This document shows, one piece after another, positions 53,787-62,049 of a DNA stretch of 64,000 nt. Origin of the DNA: JAKOUY01 sp037045185 (GTDB lineage: Bacteria > Actinomycetota > Acidimicrobiia > Acidimicrobiales > Ilumatobacteraceae); the NCBI GenBank assembly GCA_037045185.1, contig JBAOHQ010000004.1, positions 372,001 through 436,000 on the forward strand, written 5' to 3'. A model generated the notes under the pieces. The model made no database searches. It was not told the origin of the DNA and was given only the letters and a program-made list of their open reading frames with translations. Numbering within the stretch: the first letter of the stretch is position 1; each line of letters begins with the position of its first letter. The translations under genes were made by a program, and so were the position numbers.

Positions 53787-54835
53787 CAGAACACCACCTT
53801 CAGGATCGCCGTGACCATGATGTTGGCCAGCGACAGCGGGATCAGCACCTTCCAGGCGAAGCGCTGCAACTGGTCCTCACGGAACCGTGGGTAGCTGAAG
53901 CGGACCCACATGATGATGCCGGTGAGCACCAGCATCTTGGTGAACATGATCAGCGGTCCGCCGATGTTCATCCAGTTGGCGATCTCGGCGTCGCCGTTGG
54001 GCGCCCAGCCGAACCAGGCGAACGGCACACCCCAGCCACCGAGGAACAGCACGCTGGCGATCAGGGCGAACACCCCGGCGGTGGCGAACTCGGCGATGAA
54101 GAAGATCAGGAAGCGGAAGCCGCTGTACTCGGTCATGTAGCCCGACACCAGCTCGGACTCGGCGATGGGCATGTCGAAGGGGGTCTGGGTGAGCTCGGCC
54201 TGGACGGCGATCATGAAGATCAGGAAGCCGACGAACTGGGTGAGGATGTACGGGTTGCCGATCCCGTCCCAGCCGAAGATGGAGTCGCTGTTCTGCTTGA
54301 CGACGATCTGCTGGAGGTTCATCGTGCCGGCCTGGATCACCACACCCAGCACCGCCAGGACCATCGGCAGTTCGTAGGCGATGAGCTGACCGGCGGCGCG
54401 CAGGCCGCCCAGCATCGAGTACTTGTTGGCGCTGGACCACCCGGCGATGAGGATGCCCAGCGTGGACACCGAGCTGACGGCCAGCATGTAGAACACCCCG
54501 GCGTCGAAATTCGTGAAGTACGCCTCGGGCCCGAAGGGCACCACGGCGACGAGCAGGAACGTGCTCACCAGGACCAGAAGTGGCGCCATGCGGAAGATCC
54601 GCTTGTCGGCGCGCTCGGGGGTGATGTCCTCCTTCTGCAGCCACTTGCCCACCTCGGCAACCAGCTGCAGCGAGCCGTAGGGCCCGGCCTCCATCGGGCC
54701 GAGGCGGCTCTGCATGAACGACATCATCTTGAACAGGAACAGGTAGACGATGGTGCCGGCGGGCAGCAGCACGGCCACCGCACCACCGAGGATGCGGAAG
54801 ATGCTCTGCAGCCAGTAGGGGACGCTTGCGATCAT
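53786..54835 (-). CDS. nuoH: NADH-quinone oxidoreductase subunit H
   Basis: Membrane subunit at the junction with the quinone site (349 residues, eight helices). RLGPMEAGPYGSLQLVAEVGKW and ELTQTPFDMPIAESELVSGY are diagnostic. The ATG at 54835 overlaps the nuoD stop by 4 bp, so nuoH follows nuoD directly and nuoE, nuoF and nuoG are absent from the usual position. Confidence 0.96.
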   Translation of the reverse strand: MIASVPYWLQSIFRILGGAVAVLLPAGTIVYLFLFKMMSFMQSRLGPMEAGPYGSLQLVAEVGKWLQKEDITPERADKRIFRMAPLLVLVSTFLLVAVVPFGPEAYFTNFDAGVFYMLAVSSVSTLGILIAGWSSANKYSMLGGLRAAGQLIAYELPMVLAVLGVVIQAGTMNLQQIVVKQNSDSIFGWDGIGNPYILTQFVGFLIFMIAVQAELTQTPFDMPIAESELVSGYMTEYSGFRFLIFFIAEFATAGVFALIASVLFLGGWGVPFAWFGWAPNGDAEIANWMNIGGPLIMFTKMLVLTGIIMWVRFSYPRFREDQLQRFAWKVLIPLSLANIMVTAILKVVF

Positions 54836-56004
54836 CGATCGATGTCTCCGAGGATGAAATACAGCGACGCCAGGATGGCGATGATGTCGGGCACGTAGAC
54901 GCCGCGCAGCACCCACGGGACGATGGAGATGTTGTTGAAGCTCGCCGAGCGGATCTTCACCCGGAACGGGCCGAGGTCGCCCTTGCTGACCACGTAGTAG
55001 CCCATCTCCCCCAGCGGGTTCTCGGTACTGACCCAGGCCTCACCCTCTGGCACCTTGATGATGCGCGGCACCTTGGCCATCACCGGGCCAGCGGGCAGGG
55101 TGTCCAGGAGCTGGTCGACGATCTTGGTGGCCTCGCGGGTCTCCTGCAGGCGCACCCAGCAGCGAGCGAAGCTGTCGCCGTCGGGGTGGGTCCAGACCTT
55201 CCAGTCGACCTTGTCGTAGGCCAGTGGAAGCTGCTGGTCGCGGCGCAGGTCGTAGTCCACACCACTGGCGCGCAAGTTGGCCCCGGACAGGCCGTACTGC
55301 TTGGCCACCTCCGGCGGGATGACGCCGATGCCGCGCAGCCGCGCCTGGAAGATCTCGTTGCCGAAGAGCAGGTCGTCCATCTCGTCGCAGAAGTTGCGCA
55401 GCTTGCGCATCACCTGCTTCGTCTCGGCGATCCACCCGGCGGGGAGATCCATGTACAGCCCGCCGATGCGGTCGAAGTTCGGGTGGAACCGGCCACCCGT
55501 GACCCCCTCGATCAGGTTCAGCACGTACTCCCGGTCCCGGAAGGCCATGAACACGGGGGTGACGGCGCCGAGCTGGACGCCGAGGTCACCGAGGAACAAC
55601 GACACGTTGGCGATGCGGCTGAGCTCGTGGAGGATCGTACGGATGTGCTGGGCCCGGGGCGGGGCCTCGATGCCCATCAACTTCTCGGCGGCAAGGATGA
55701 ACGGCGTCTCGTTGGCGATGCTGCCCAACCAGTCGATGCGGTTGACCAGCGCCGTGACCTGCGGGAAGGTTCGCACCTCGGTGAGCTTCTCGTAGCCGCG
55801 GTGCATGTAGCCGCAGCTCGGCTCGGCCCACACCACCTGCTCACCGTCGAGGCGCACGATGATGCGCAGCGTGCCGTGCGTTGCCGGGTGCTGCGGGCCG
55901 ATGTTGAGGGTCATCCCCTCGGTCTCCAGCTCCACGTTCAGCCGGGCATCGGCTGCCTGGGCGGCGATGTAGCTGAGCTTGTCGCGGTCGGCGATGTCGG
56001 TCAC
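54832..56004 (-). CDS. nuoD: NADH-quinone oxidoreductase subunit D
   Basis: 49-kDa-type subunit of the quinone-binding module (390 residues). LNIGPQHPATHGTLRIIVRL and GYMHRGYEKLTEVRTFPQ are conserved; the Arg in MHRGYEK corresponds, by my alignment, to the residue near cluster N2 that NDUFAF7 dimethylates in mitochondria. The GTG start at 56004 overlaps nuoC by 4 bp (GTGA). Confidence 0.95.
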   Translation of the reverse strand: MTDIADRDKLSYIAAQAADARLNVELETEGMTLNIGPQHPATHGTLRIIVRLDGEQVVWAEPSCGYMHRGYEKLTEVRTFPQVTALVNRIDWLGSIANETPFILAAEKLMGIEAPPRAQHIRTILHELSRIANVSLFLGDLGVQLGAVTPVFMAFRDREYVLNLIEGVTGGRFHPNFDRIGGLYMDLPAGWIAETKQVMRKLRNFCDEMDDLLFGNEIFQARLRGIGVIPPEVAKQYGLSGANLRASGVDYDLRRDQQLPLAYDKVDWKVWTHPDGDSFARCWVRLQETREATKIVDQLLDTLPAGPVMAKVPRIIKVPEGEAWVSTENPLGEMGYYVVSKGDLGPFRVKIRSASFNNISIVPWVLRGVYVPDIIAILASLYFILGDIDR

Positions 56005-56666
56005 GACCCACTCCCCGACTCGGTCGCGTCCTCGCCGTCGCCACCCGGGAGCGGCTCGACGTCGGCGATGCCAGGCCACGGCTTGATGATCCGGGCCAGC
56101 AGCGGGAAGTCCTTGCGCAGCGGGTGACCCTCGAAGTCCGACGGCAGGTACATGTTGCGCAGGTCCGGGTGCCCGTCGAAGCCGATGCCGAACATCTCGT
56201 GGCACTCCCGCTCGTGCCAGTTGGCGCCGGCGAACACGCCGATCCAACTCTCCACCACGGGGTGCTCGTCGGGGACGTCGGCCTTCACGGTGACGCCCCA
56301 GTGCTCGTCGATGTTCACGACCCGGGCGAAGACCTGCAGGCGGGTCTGGCCACCGGCGTAGCCCTGGCGGATCGACGAGTCCCGTTCCGGCGGCGGCTGG
56401 GTGGGGTCGTCCTCACCACGCCCGAACGGGCTGGGCAGCCAATCGATGGCTGAGAGGAACCCGAAGTAGGTACAGCCCAACTGGTCACGCAACGCCAGCC
56501 CGGCGCGCTTCCACGCGGCCGTGCTGACCCGCAGCCAGACGTCGTCGCCGGGCTTCACCAGGCTGTCGAGCAGGTCCTCGCCCAATGCCTCGCGGATCTG
56601 GGCCACGACGCGCTCGCGCAACCCGTCACCCGGAAGAGCCGGGGTGTCCGTGGTGACCTCACTCAA
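56001..56666 (-). CDS. nuoC: NADH-quinone oxidoreductase subunit C
   Basis: 30-kDa-type subunit (221 residues). WIGVFAGANWHERECHEMFG and HPDLRNMYLPSDFEGHPLRK (ending KDFP) are diagnostic. A TTG at 56666, overlapping the nuoB stop by 8 bp, gives an N-terminus SEVTTDTPALPG and is preferred; the open frame upstream lies within nuoB. Confidence 0.93.
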   Translation of the reverse strand: MSEVTTDTPALPGDGLRERVVAQIREALGEDLLDSLVKPGDDVWLRVSTAAWKRAGLALRDQLGCTYFGFLSAIDWLPSPFGRGEDDPTQPPPERDSSIRQGYAGGQTRLQVFARVVNIDEHWGVTVKADVPDEHPVVESWIGVFAGANWHERECHEMFGIGFDGHPDLRNMYLPSDFEGHPLRKDFPLLARIIKPWPGIADVEPLPGGDGEDATESGSGS

Positions 56667-57198
56667 TCGGACCACCGCCCAGCACCGTGGGCTGACGGAC
56701 CATCGGCTTGGTGCCCTCGCCACGCCAGCGGGCGCCCATGTCCTCGTTCTTGATGCGTTGCTGGAGCAGCACGACGCCCTCCAGCAGGGCCTCGGGCCGC
56801 GGCGGGCAGCCGGGCACGTAGACGTCGACGGGGATGATCTGGTCGACACCCTTGGTGACCGAGTAGCTGTCCCAGTACGGGCCGCCGCAGTTGGCGCACG
56901 AACCCATGCTGATCACGTACTTGGGCTCGGCCATCTGCTCGTACAGACGCTTCACCGCGGGGGCCATCTTGTCGGTGACGGTGCCGGACACCACCACGAG
57001 GTCGGCCTGGCGCGGCGAGGCCGGCAGCGGGATGACGCCGAGGCGCATCACGTCGTAGCGGGGTGAGCCGAACGCCGCGCCCATCTCGATGGCGCAGCAC
57101 GCCAGGCCCCACTGGTACACCCACATGCTGTAGCTGCGGCCCATGTTGAACAGGGTCGTGAGTGGTTTCGGCATCCGCCCTTTGTCGACAAGACCCAT
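56659..57198 (-). CDS. nuoB: NADH-quinone oxidoreductase subunit B
   Basis: Subunit carrying cluster N2 (179 residues). The four cysteine ligands are visible in WGLACCAIEM, SMGSCANCGG and YVPGCPPRPE. The N-terminus MGLVDKGRMPKP is typical. It lies 6 bp after nuoA. Confidence 0.96.
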   Translation of the reverse strand: MGLVDKGRMPKPLTTLFNMGRSYSMWVYQWGLACCAIEMGAAFGSPRYDVMRLGVIPLPASPRQADLVVVSGTVTDKMAPAVKRLYEQMAEPKYVISMGSCANCGGPYWDSYSVTKGVDQIIPVDVYVPGCPPRPEALLEGVVLLQQRIKNEDMGARWRGEGTKPMVRQPTVLGGGPIE

Positions 57199-57204
57199 GG
57201 TTCG

Positions 57205-57570
57205 CTACACCCAGCGCAGTACGCCCTTGCGCCACGCGTACACGAGGCCAAGGAGCAGGACGAACACGAAGATCCCCATTTCGACCAGGCCGAAGGCGCC
57301 GTAGCGCTCCAGCTGGGTTGCCCACGGGAAGATGAACACGGCTTCCACATCGAAGATGACGAACAGCAGGGCGAAGAAGTAGTAGCGGACCTGGCTCTGC
57401 GACCAACCGTCACCGATCGGGTCGACGCCGCTCTCGTAGGCGAGGATCTTCTGGGCGTTGGGCTTGTTCGGCCGGACCAGGGCGGAGATGCCGAGCAGCA
57501 GACCCGCAAGCAGCAGCGCCAGGAGTCCGAACCAGAACACGGTGAGGTAGTCGCGGAGAAAATCCGACAT
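57205..57570 (-). CDS. nuoA: NADH-quinone oxidoreductase subunit A
   Basis: Three-helix membrane subunit (121 residues from ATG 57570). KILAYESGVDPIGDGWSQSQ and FDVEAVFIFPWA are diagnostic. A GTG at 57573 is the alternative start. TAGCGT at 57584-57579 lies 8 nt before the ATG and is the probable promoter of the whole eleven-gene nuo operon. Confidence 0.95.
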   Translation of the reverse strand: MSDFLRDYLTVFWFGLLALLLAGLLLGISALVRPNKPNAQKILAYESGVDPIGDGWSQSQVRYYFFALLFVIFDVEAVFIFPWATQLERYGAFGLVEMGIFVFVLLLGLVYAWRKGVLRWV

Positions 57571-57578
57571 CACGGCCG

Positions 57579-57584
57579 ACGCTA
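57579..57584 (-). promoter_or_regulatory. -10 box for the nuo operon
   Basis: TAGCGT on the minus strand, 8 nt before ATG 57570. Confidence 0.45.
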
Positions 57585-57627
57585 CTACGCAGTGTGAACA
57601 CGCTCACAAACCCTCCGGCAGGGGATG

Positions 57628-58302
57628 TCACCGGTTGGGCGTGAAGGTCTCGACGAACCAATCCACCAGGGTGTCGGTGTTCGGGCGGGCCAGGTCGGTG
57701 TTGCGATAGGTGTCGGCGATGAGTTGCTCGGGGTCCCGGCCGACGCCGGCCGCCTCACCGGCGCCGCCCCCGCGCACCCAGCGCTCGACCACCTCACCGG
57801 TGACCTCCGGGTGGAACTGCGTGCAGAACGTGCGGCCCACGTGCCAGGCCTGCGGGCCGACGTCGCTGGAGGCCAGTTGGACAGCGCCCGGGGGCACGTC
57901 GACCACGTCGGAGTGCCACTGCATCCACGGACCGGTGGCGATGGCATCGTGCGCCGAGTCCACCCCATACCAGCCGATCTCCTTGTGCGCCGCCTGGTAC
58001 ACCCGCCCGCCGAGGGCGTGGGCGGCGATCTGGCTGCCGAAGCAGATCCCGAAGATCGGGATGTCGCGGCGGACGCATTCACGGATGGCGGCGGCCTCGG
58101 CCTCCACGGCCTCGACGATGTCAGGCCAGTAGACACTCCACTCGCTGCCCAGCAGGACGATCAGTTCGGCGCCGTCCAGCGTCGGCCAGGTCTCGGGGTG
58201 GTCACGGTCCACCCGCTCGAACGTGTAGCCGTGGTGCTCGAACCGGGCGCCCACCAACCCCGGGTCCCCGTCGCCCACGTTCCCGACCAGCAGTGCTCGC
58301 AT
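57628..58302 (-). CDS. type 1 glutamine amidotransferase-like protein
   Basis: A 224-residue class I amidotransferase domain. The nucleophile elbow is IFGICFGSQIAAHALGG (Cys), and the His-Glu pair is in TFCTQFHPEVTG. It resembles GuaA-like or GMP-synthase-like stand-alone domains without the synthetase part, and the substrate is unknown. ATG 58302 was chosen because TACGGT lies 7 nt upstream; the open frame continues far upstream (to 59778) only because it is antisense to the next gene. Confidence 0.85.
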   Translation of the reverse strand: MRALLVGNVGDGDPGLVGARFEHHGYTFERVDRDHPETWPTLDGAELIVLLGSEWSVYWPDIVEAVEAEAAAIRECVRRDIPIFGICFGSQIAAHALGGRVYQAAHKEIGWYGVDSAHDAIATGPWMQWHSDVVDVPPGAVQLASSDVGPQAWHVGRTFCTQFHPEVTGEVVERWVRGGGAGEAAGVGRDPEQLIADTYRNTDLARPNTDTLVDWFVETFTPNR

Positions 58303-58308
58303 TCGCAC

Positions 58309-58315
58309 TACCGTA
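58309..58315. promoter_or_regulatory. shared palindromic -10 region for divergent genes
   Basis: TACCGTA reads as TACCGT on the plus strand (9 nt before ATG 58324) and TACGGT on the minus strand (7 nt before ATG 58302). Confidence 0.45.
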
Positions 58316-58323
58316 CGCGGTGA

Positions 58324-59535
58324 ATGCCCGAGCGTGATCTCCCCTCTGCCGACATCGACCGCGCCGCCCGCGCCGGGCGAGCCGTGGTCAAGCACACGCC
58401 CATCACCACGTCGGTGGCGCTGAGTGAGCGCAGCGGCGGGACGATCGTTCTGAAGGCCGAGAACCTGCAACGCACGGGCAGCTTCAAGATCCGCGGGGCG
58501 ATGAGCAAGCTGGCCTCGCTGGGCAACCGGGCCGCCAATGGAGTCACCGCCGGCAGCGCCGGGAACCACGCCCAGGCGCTGGCCTTCGCTGCCCGCCACG
58601 TCGGCGTGCCGTGTGAGATCTTCGTCCCGGCCGGCGCGCCGATCTCCAAGATCGAAGCGTGCCGGGCCTACGGGGCCACCATCGCCGAGGGCGGCGACTC
58701 GCTCGACGACGCGGTGATCCTGGCCAAGGCCCGGGCCGCCGAGGCGGGCATGGAGTTCTGCCACCCCTACGACGACCGGGCGATCATCGCCGGCCAGGCC
58801 ACGATCGGCCGGGAGCTCGTCGCCGACGTCGCCGACCTGCGGCGGGTGATCGTGCCGTTGGGTGGCGGCGGGCTGTCCACCGGGTTGGCCATGGCGGTGA
58901 AGAACTACGACTCGTCCATCCAGGTGATCGGGGTGCAGGTCACCGCCTGCGCCCCCTACGCCAACCGGGCGATCCCCACCGGGCCGGTGCTGACGCTGGC
59001 CGACGGCATCGCCGTGAAGCGGCCGGGCGAGATCACCCGCCCGCTGGTGGAACGCTGGCTCGATGACGTCGTGGTGGTGGACGAGGACTCGGTGGCCGAT
59101 GCGATGGTGCTGCTGATGGAGCGAGCCAAGCTGTACGTCGAGGGTGCCGGCGCGGTGGGCGTGGCCGCGTTGATGGCCGGGCGGGCCACCCCGGCGCGAA
59201 CGGGCACCACCTGCGTGGTGCTCAGCGGCGGCAACGTCGATCTCGGCGTCGTGCCCGGCCTGATCCGCCGTCACGAGACCAACGCCGGGCGCCGGCTGTT
59301 GCTGTACGCCACCATCAGCGATCGCCCCGGTGGCCTGGCCGCCCTGCTGGCCCTGTTCGCCCGGGAGGGCGCCAACGTCGTGGTGGTCGACCACGTCCGT
59401 GAGGGCGTCACCCTGCGGGTGCGCGAGACCGGCGTCAACGCGGTCCTCGAGGTCCGCGGCCGTGACCACGCCGCCCGCGTCGTCGCCGCCGCCCGCGCCG
59501 CGGGCTACCACATCGAACCCGTCGATCGCGCCTGA
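58324..59535 (+). CDS. ilvA: threonine ammonia-lyase (threonine dehydratase)
   Basis: A 403-residue PLP enzyme that deaminates threonine to 2-oxobutanoate. The PLP Lys is in RTGSFKIRGAMSKL, with the phosphate loop VPLGGGGLSTGLA and TAGSAGNHAQALA. The C-terminal ACT domain (LLLYATISDRPGGLAALLAL) marks the short, TdcB/IlvA2-type enzyme with a regulatory site; biosynthetic versus catabolic role is not decided here. Paired palindromes follow the stop. Confidence 0.92.
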   Translation: MPERDLPSADIDRAARAGRAVVKHTPITTSVALSERSGGTIVLKAENLQRTGSFKIRGAMSKLASLGNRAANGVTAGSAGNHAQALAFAARHVGVPCEIFVPAGAPISKIEACRAYGATIAEGGDSLDDAVILAKARAAEAGMEFCHPYDDRAIIAGQATIGRELVADVADLRRVIVPLGGGGLSTGLAMAVKNYDSSIQVIGVQVTACAPYANRAIPTGPVLTLADGIAVKRPGEITRPLVERWLDDVVVVDEDSVADAMVLLMERAKLYVEGAGAVGVAALMAGRATPARTGTTCVVLSGGNVDLGVVPGLIRRHETNAGRRLLLYATISDRPGGLAALLALFAREGANVVVVDHVREGVTLRVRETGVNAVLEVRGRDHAARVVAAARAAGYHIEPVDRA

Positions 59536-59558
59536 CCCACCCCTCGCGCCGCCTGCTT

Positions 59559-59658
59559 GGGCGCGAAAACCTCGGATATCGGTAGTTCTCGCGCCCATGC
59601 AGGGCGGCGGGCGGGTGCATGGGCGCGAAAACTTCGAGAAAGCGAAGTTGTCGCGCCC
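59559..59658. repeat. pair of 38-bp REP-like palindromes with alternative central hairpin
   Basis: Two 38-nt units (59559-59596 and 59621-59658) both begin GGGCGCGAAAAC and end TCGCGCCC; each forms a hairpin. The second has a nearly continuous stem (inner arms AACTTCG/CGAAGTT). The segment between them also pairs: TCGCGCCCATGCA at 59589-59601 with TGCATGGGCGCGA at 59616-59628, a perfect 13-bp stem. They lie between ilvA and the first C26 peptidase and could act as a terminator, but copies elsewhere in the genome would mark them as REP elements. Confidence 0.85.
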
Positions 59659-59704
59659 ATGCGGGTGGTGGGTGAGGGGTGGGGCGGTGCGAGACTGTGG
59701 ACCC

Positions 59705-60445
59705 GTGACACCCGCGTCCAGCCCGCCGCCGTTGATCGCGCTGTGTGCCCGAGTCCTGACCTTCAGCGACGAGGGCAAGCGCGACGCGTTCAGCAGTAGC
59801 CAGCCCTACAGCCGGGCCATCGCCCGGGCCGGTGGGGTTCCGGTGCTGGTGCCGCCCATCGCCGTGCTGGCCGACAACGCCCACACGGTGCTCCAGCACT
59901 TCGACGGCGTCCTGCTGCCGGGCGGCGGTGACGTGGACCCGCGGCGCTACGGGCAGCGCCCGGAGGCCGAGCAGCTCTACGGGATCATGGCGGACAACGA
60001 CGACCTGGACATGGCCGTGTGCCGGGCAGCGATCGACCTCGACCTACCGATGCTGGCCCTGTGCCGTGGCATGCAGGTGCTCAATGTGGTGTTGGGTGGG
60101 ACGCTGCAGCAGGACATCGGCAACGACGACCACTGGATGCGCGAGCACCCGGTTCGGCTGGTCGAGGGCTCCAAGCTGGCGACGGCCGCGGGGACCACCG
60201 ACCTGGAGCACTGCCACTCCGTGCACCATCAGGGCATCGACCGGCTCGCCGACGGGCTGGTCCCGGCCGGTTGGGCGCCCGACGGCCAGCTCGAAGCGGT
60301 GGAGATGCCGTCGGCCACCTGGATCGTGGGCGCCCAGTGGCACCCGGAGGACACGGCGCCCCGCCAGCCGACCCAGCAGGCGTTCTACGACGAGCTGATT
60401 CGCCGAGCGGCAGGCGGCGTACACTCCCACCCGTGGCCCCACTGA
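59705..60445 (+). CDS. gamma-glutamyl-gamma-aminobutyrate hydrolase family protein (peptidase C26)
   Basis: A 246-residue class I amidotransferase-like hydrolase of the PuuD type. Motifs are GVLLPGGGDVDPRRYGQ, the nucleophile MLALCRGMQVLNVVLGG and the catalytic VGAQWHPEDT. PuuD cleaves gamma-glutamyl-GABA in putrescine breakdown; other members cleave other gamma-glutamyl amides. GTG 59705 is the likely start. It overlaps its paralogue at 60433 by 13 bp. Confidence 0.88.
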   Translation: MTPASSPPPLIALCARVLTFSDEGKRDAFSSSQPYSRAIARAGGVPVLVPPIAVLADNAHTVLQHFDGVLLPGGGDVDPRRYGQRPEAEQLYGIMADNDDLDMAVCRAAIDLDLPMLALCRGMQVLNVVLGGTLQQDIGNDDHWMREHPVRLVEGSKLATAAGTTDLEHCHSVHHQGIDRLADGLVPAGWAPDGQLEAVEMPSATWIVGAQWHPEDTAPRQPTQQAFYDELIRRAAGGVHSHPWPH

Positions 60446-61143
60446 TCCTGATCGTCGGGCGAATCGCGCCCGAGGCGGCCCCCGTTCGTGGTGAGGCCTT
60501 CGCCGCCGGCCAGCGCTACTTCCGCGGCATCCAGCGCGCCGGAGGCATCCCGGTGATGGTGCCGCCCATCCCGGAGATGGTCGACCGCATCCCCGAGCTC
60601 CTCGAACGAGCCGACGGTCTGATGCTGCACGGTGGGGGCGATGTGGACCCGCGCCGCTACGGCCAGACGCCTGAGGCCGACGAGCTGTACGGCATCGTCC
60701 CCGATCACGACGAGGTGGAGCTGGCCATCGTCTCGGCCGCCGTGGAGGCCGACCGCCCGGTGCTGGCGATCTGCCGCGGCCTGCAGGTGCTGAACGTCGC
60801 CCTCGGCGGGACGCTGCGCCAGGACATCGGCACCGACGAGCACTGGCACGGCTTTCACGAGATCCACCTCGATCCGGCCTCGCTGCTCGCCAGCGTGGTG
60901 GGCGCCGACCGGGTCCACCACTGCCACTGCGTCCACCACCAGGCGATCGACGACGTGGCGCCGTCGCTGCGCGTCGTCGGGCACGACCTGTCCGACGGCC
61001 TGACCCACGCGGTGGAGTCGACGGAGGCCCGCTGGGTGCTCGGTGTGCAGTGGCACCCGGAGGACACCGCGCTGGACGACGCCCAGCAGCAGCTGCTGTT
61101 CGACGCCCTGGTGGTCGAAGCCCGCACGCCACTGCGTGCCTGA
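60433..61143 (+). CDS. second gamma-glutamyl hydrolase family protein (peptidase C26)
   Basis: A 236-residue paralogue of the preceding gene: GLMLHGGGDVDPRRYGQTPE, nucleophile VLAICRGLQVLNVALGG, and GVQWHPEDTALD. Catalytic Cys, His and Glu are all kept, so both copies look active. The GTG start overlaps the upstream stop by 13 bp. The pair arose by tandem duplication and may handle different gamma-glutamyl compounds. It ends 3 bp before the convergent sucrase/ferredoxin-like gene. Confidence 0.88.
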   Translation: MAPLILIVGRIAPEAAPVRGEAFAAGQRYFRGIQRAGGIPVMVPPIPEMVDRIPELLERADGLMLHGGGDVDPRRYGQTPEADELYGIVPDHDEVELAIVSAAVEADRPVLAICRGLQVLNVALGGTLRQDIGTDEHWHGFHEIHLDPASLLASVVGADRVHHCHCVHHQAIDDVAPSLRVVGHDLSDGLTHAVESTEARWVLGVQWHPEDTALDDAQQQLLFDALVVEARTPLRA

Positions 61144-61146
61144 TCC

Positions 61147-62049
61147 CTACGCGGGCGTGAACTCGCCCACGTGGAACACGGGCATGCGCTGGTTGGGCGT
61201 TCCGTGACATGTCACCGGATCGGCGACGAGCCTGAGACTGCGGCGCACGGTCACCCGCAGCCGGTGAGTGCTCCCGCCATCGGTCAGCGTCACCGGATAC
61301 CGGCCGTCGGCGTCCGCCGCGCCGATGTGCACGGCGTCGGGCCCGAGGACGCCGAAGGTCTCCCGGGCCCGTTGCTCGATGGCCTGTTCTTCGAGGCGGT
61401 AGGCGGAGCGGCCGCGGAAGTGGGCCAGATCCAACCGCCCTGCGTCGAGGCCCTCCACGATGCCGGCCACGGTGTCCGGCACGCACCGCCCGAAGTACAG
61501 GCTCTCCGGCAGGACCACCATGTTCGCCGCGAACCGGTCACCGCCGACGTGTGACGACTCCCACACGTCGACGCCCGCCGTCGTCTGCAGCGCCCGGACC
61601 ACCGGCCTGCCCTCGTTGGCACAGCATTGATCGTGACGGCCATTGGTGCACACCAGCACCACCCGTCTCGTCACCCGGTCCCATCCGCCGGGGTACGGGT
61701 CCCTACGGGACAGTGCCAACCCGATTCCGGCCACCTCGGCCAACGAGCTCACCGTGCGGGACACCAGGACGCCGCGGTCGGGCGGGCGGCGCACGACGAC
61801 GAAGTACAGGCGGACGCCCGGCGCGCCGCGCCGGTCGCTGCGCCGGATGCACACCACCCTGATCCCACGCCGGCGCATCGTGTCCTTGAAATCGGCGGGG
61901 ACGACCTCTCCCAGCCGGCTGTCGTGCACCGCGTCGGCGCCCCAACTGCCGCGCACCTCCACCAGCAGCCAGGCCCCGACCTGTGATCCGGTGGCCATCA
62001 ACGCCTCGCCCCGTTCACGCGAGGCGAGTGAGCACTGGAACCTATCCAT
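61147..62049 (-). CDS. sucrase/ferredoxin-like family protein (Suc_Fer-like)
   Basis: A 300-residue protein of the sucrase/ferredoxin-like family, which has a thioredoxin-like ferredoxin domain. The key part is VLVCTNGRHDQCCANEGRPV, with Cys residues of the type that bind a 2Fe-2S cluster, then VWESSHVGGDRFAANMVVLP and LYFGRC. Members are usually annotated as sucrases on weak grounds; an electron-transfer or redox role is more plausible from the fold. The ATG overlaps the JmjC-type gene stop by 8 bp, so it could supply electrons to that oxygenase. Confidence 0.85.
   Translation of the reverse strand: MDRFQCSLASRERGEALMATGSQVGAWLLVEVRGSWGADAVHDSRLGEVVPADFKDTMRRRGIRVVCIRRSDRRGAPGVRLYFVVVRRPPDRGVLVSRTVSSLAEVAGIGLALSRRDPYPGGWDRVTRRVVLVCTNGRHDQCCANEGRPVVRALQTTAGVDVWESSHVGGDRFAANMVVLPESLYFGRCVPDTVAGIVEGLDAGRLDLAHFRGRSAYRLEEQAIEQRARETFGVLGPDAVHIGAADADGRYPVTLTDGGSTHRLRVTVRRSLRLVADPVTCHGTPNQRMPVFHVGEFTPA

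Noticed and set aside
59505..59899. Small ORFs across the twin palindromes
   Set aside because: Their peptides come from the inverted repeats and have no start signals.
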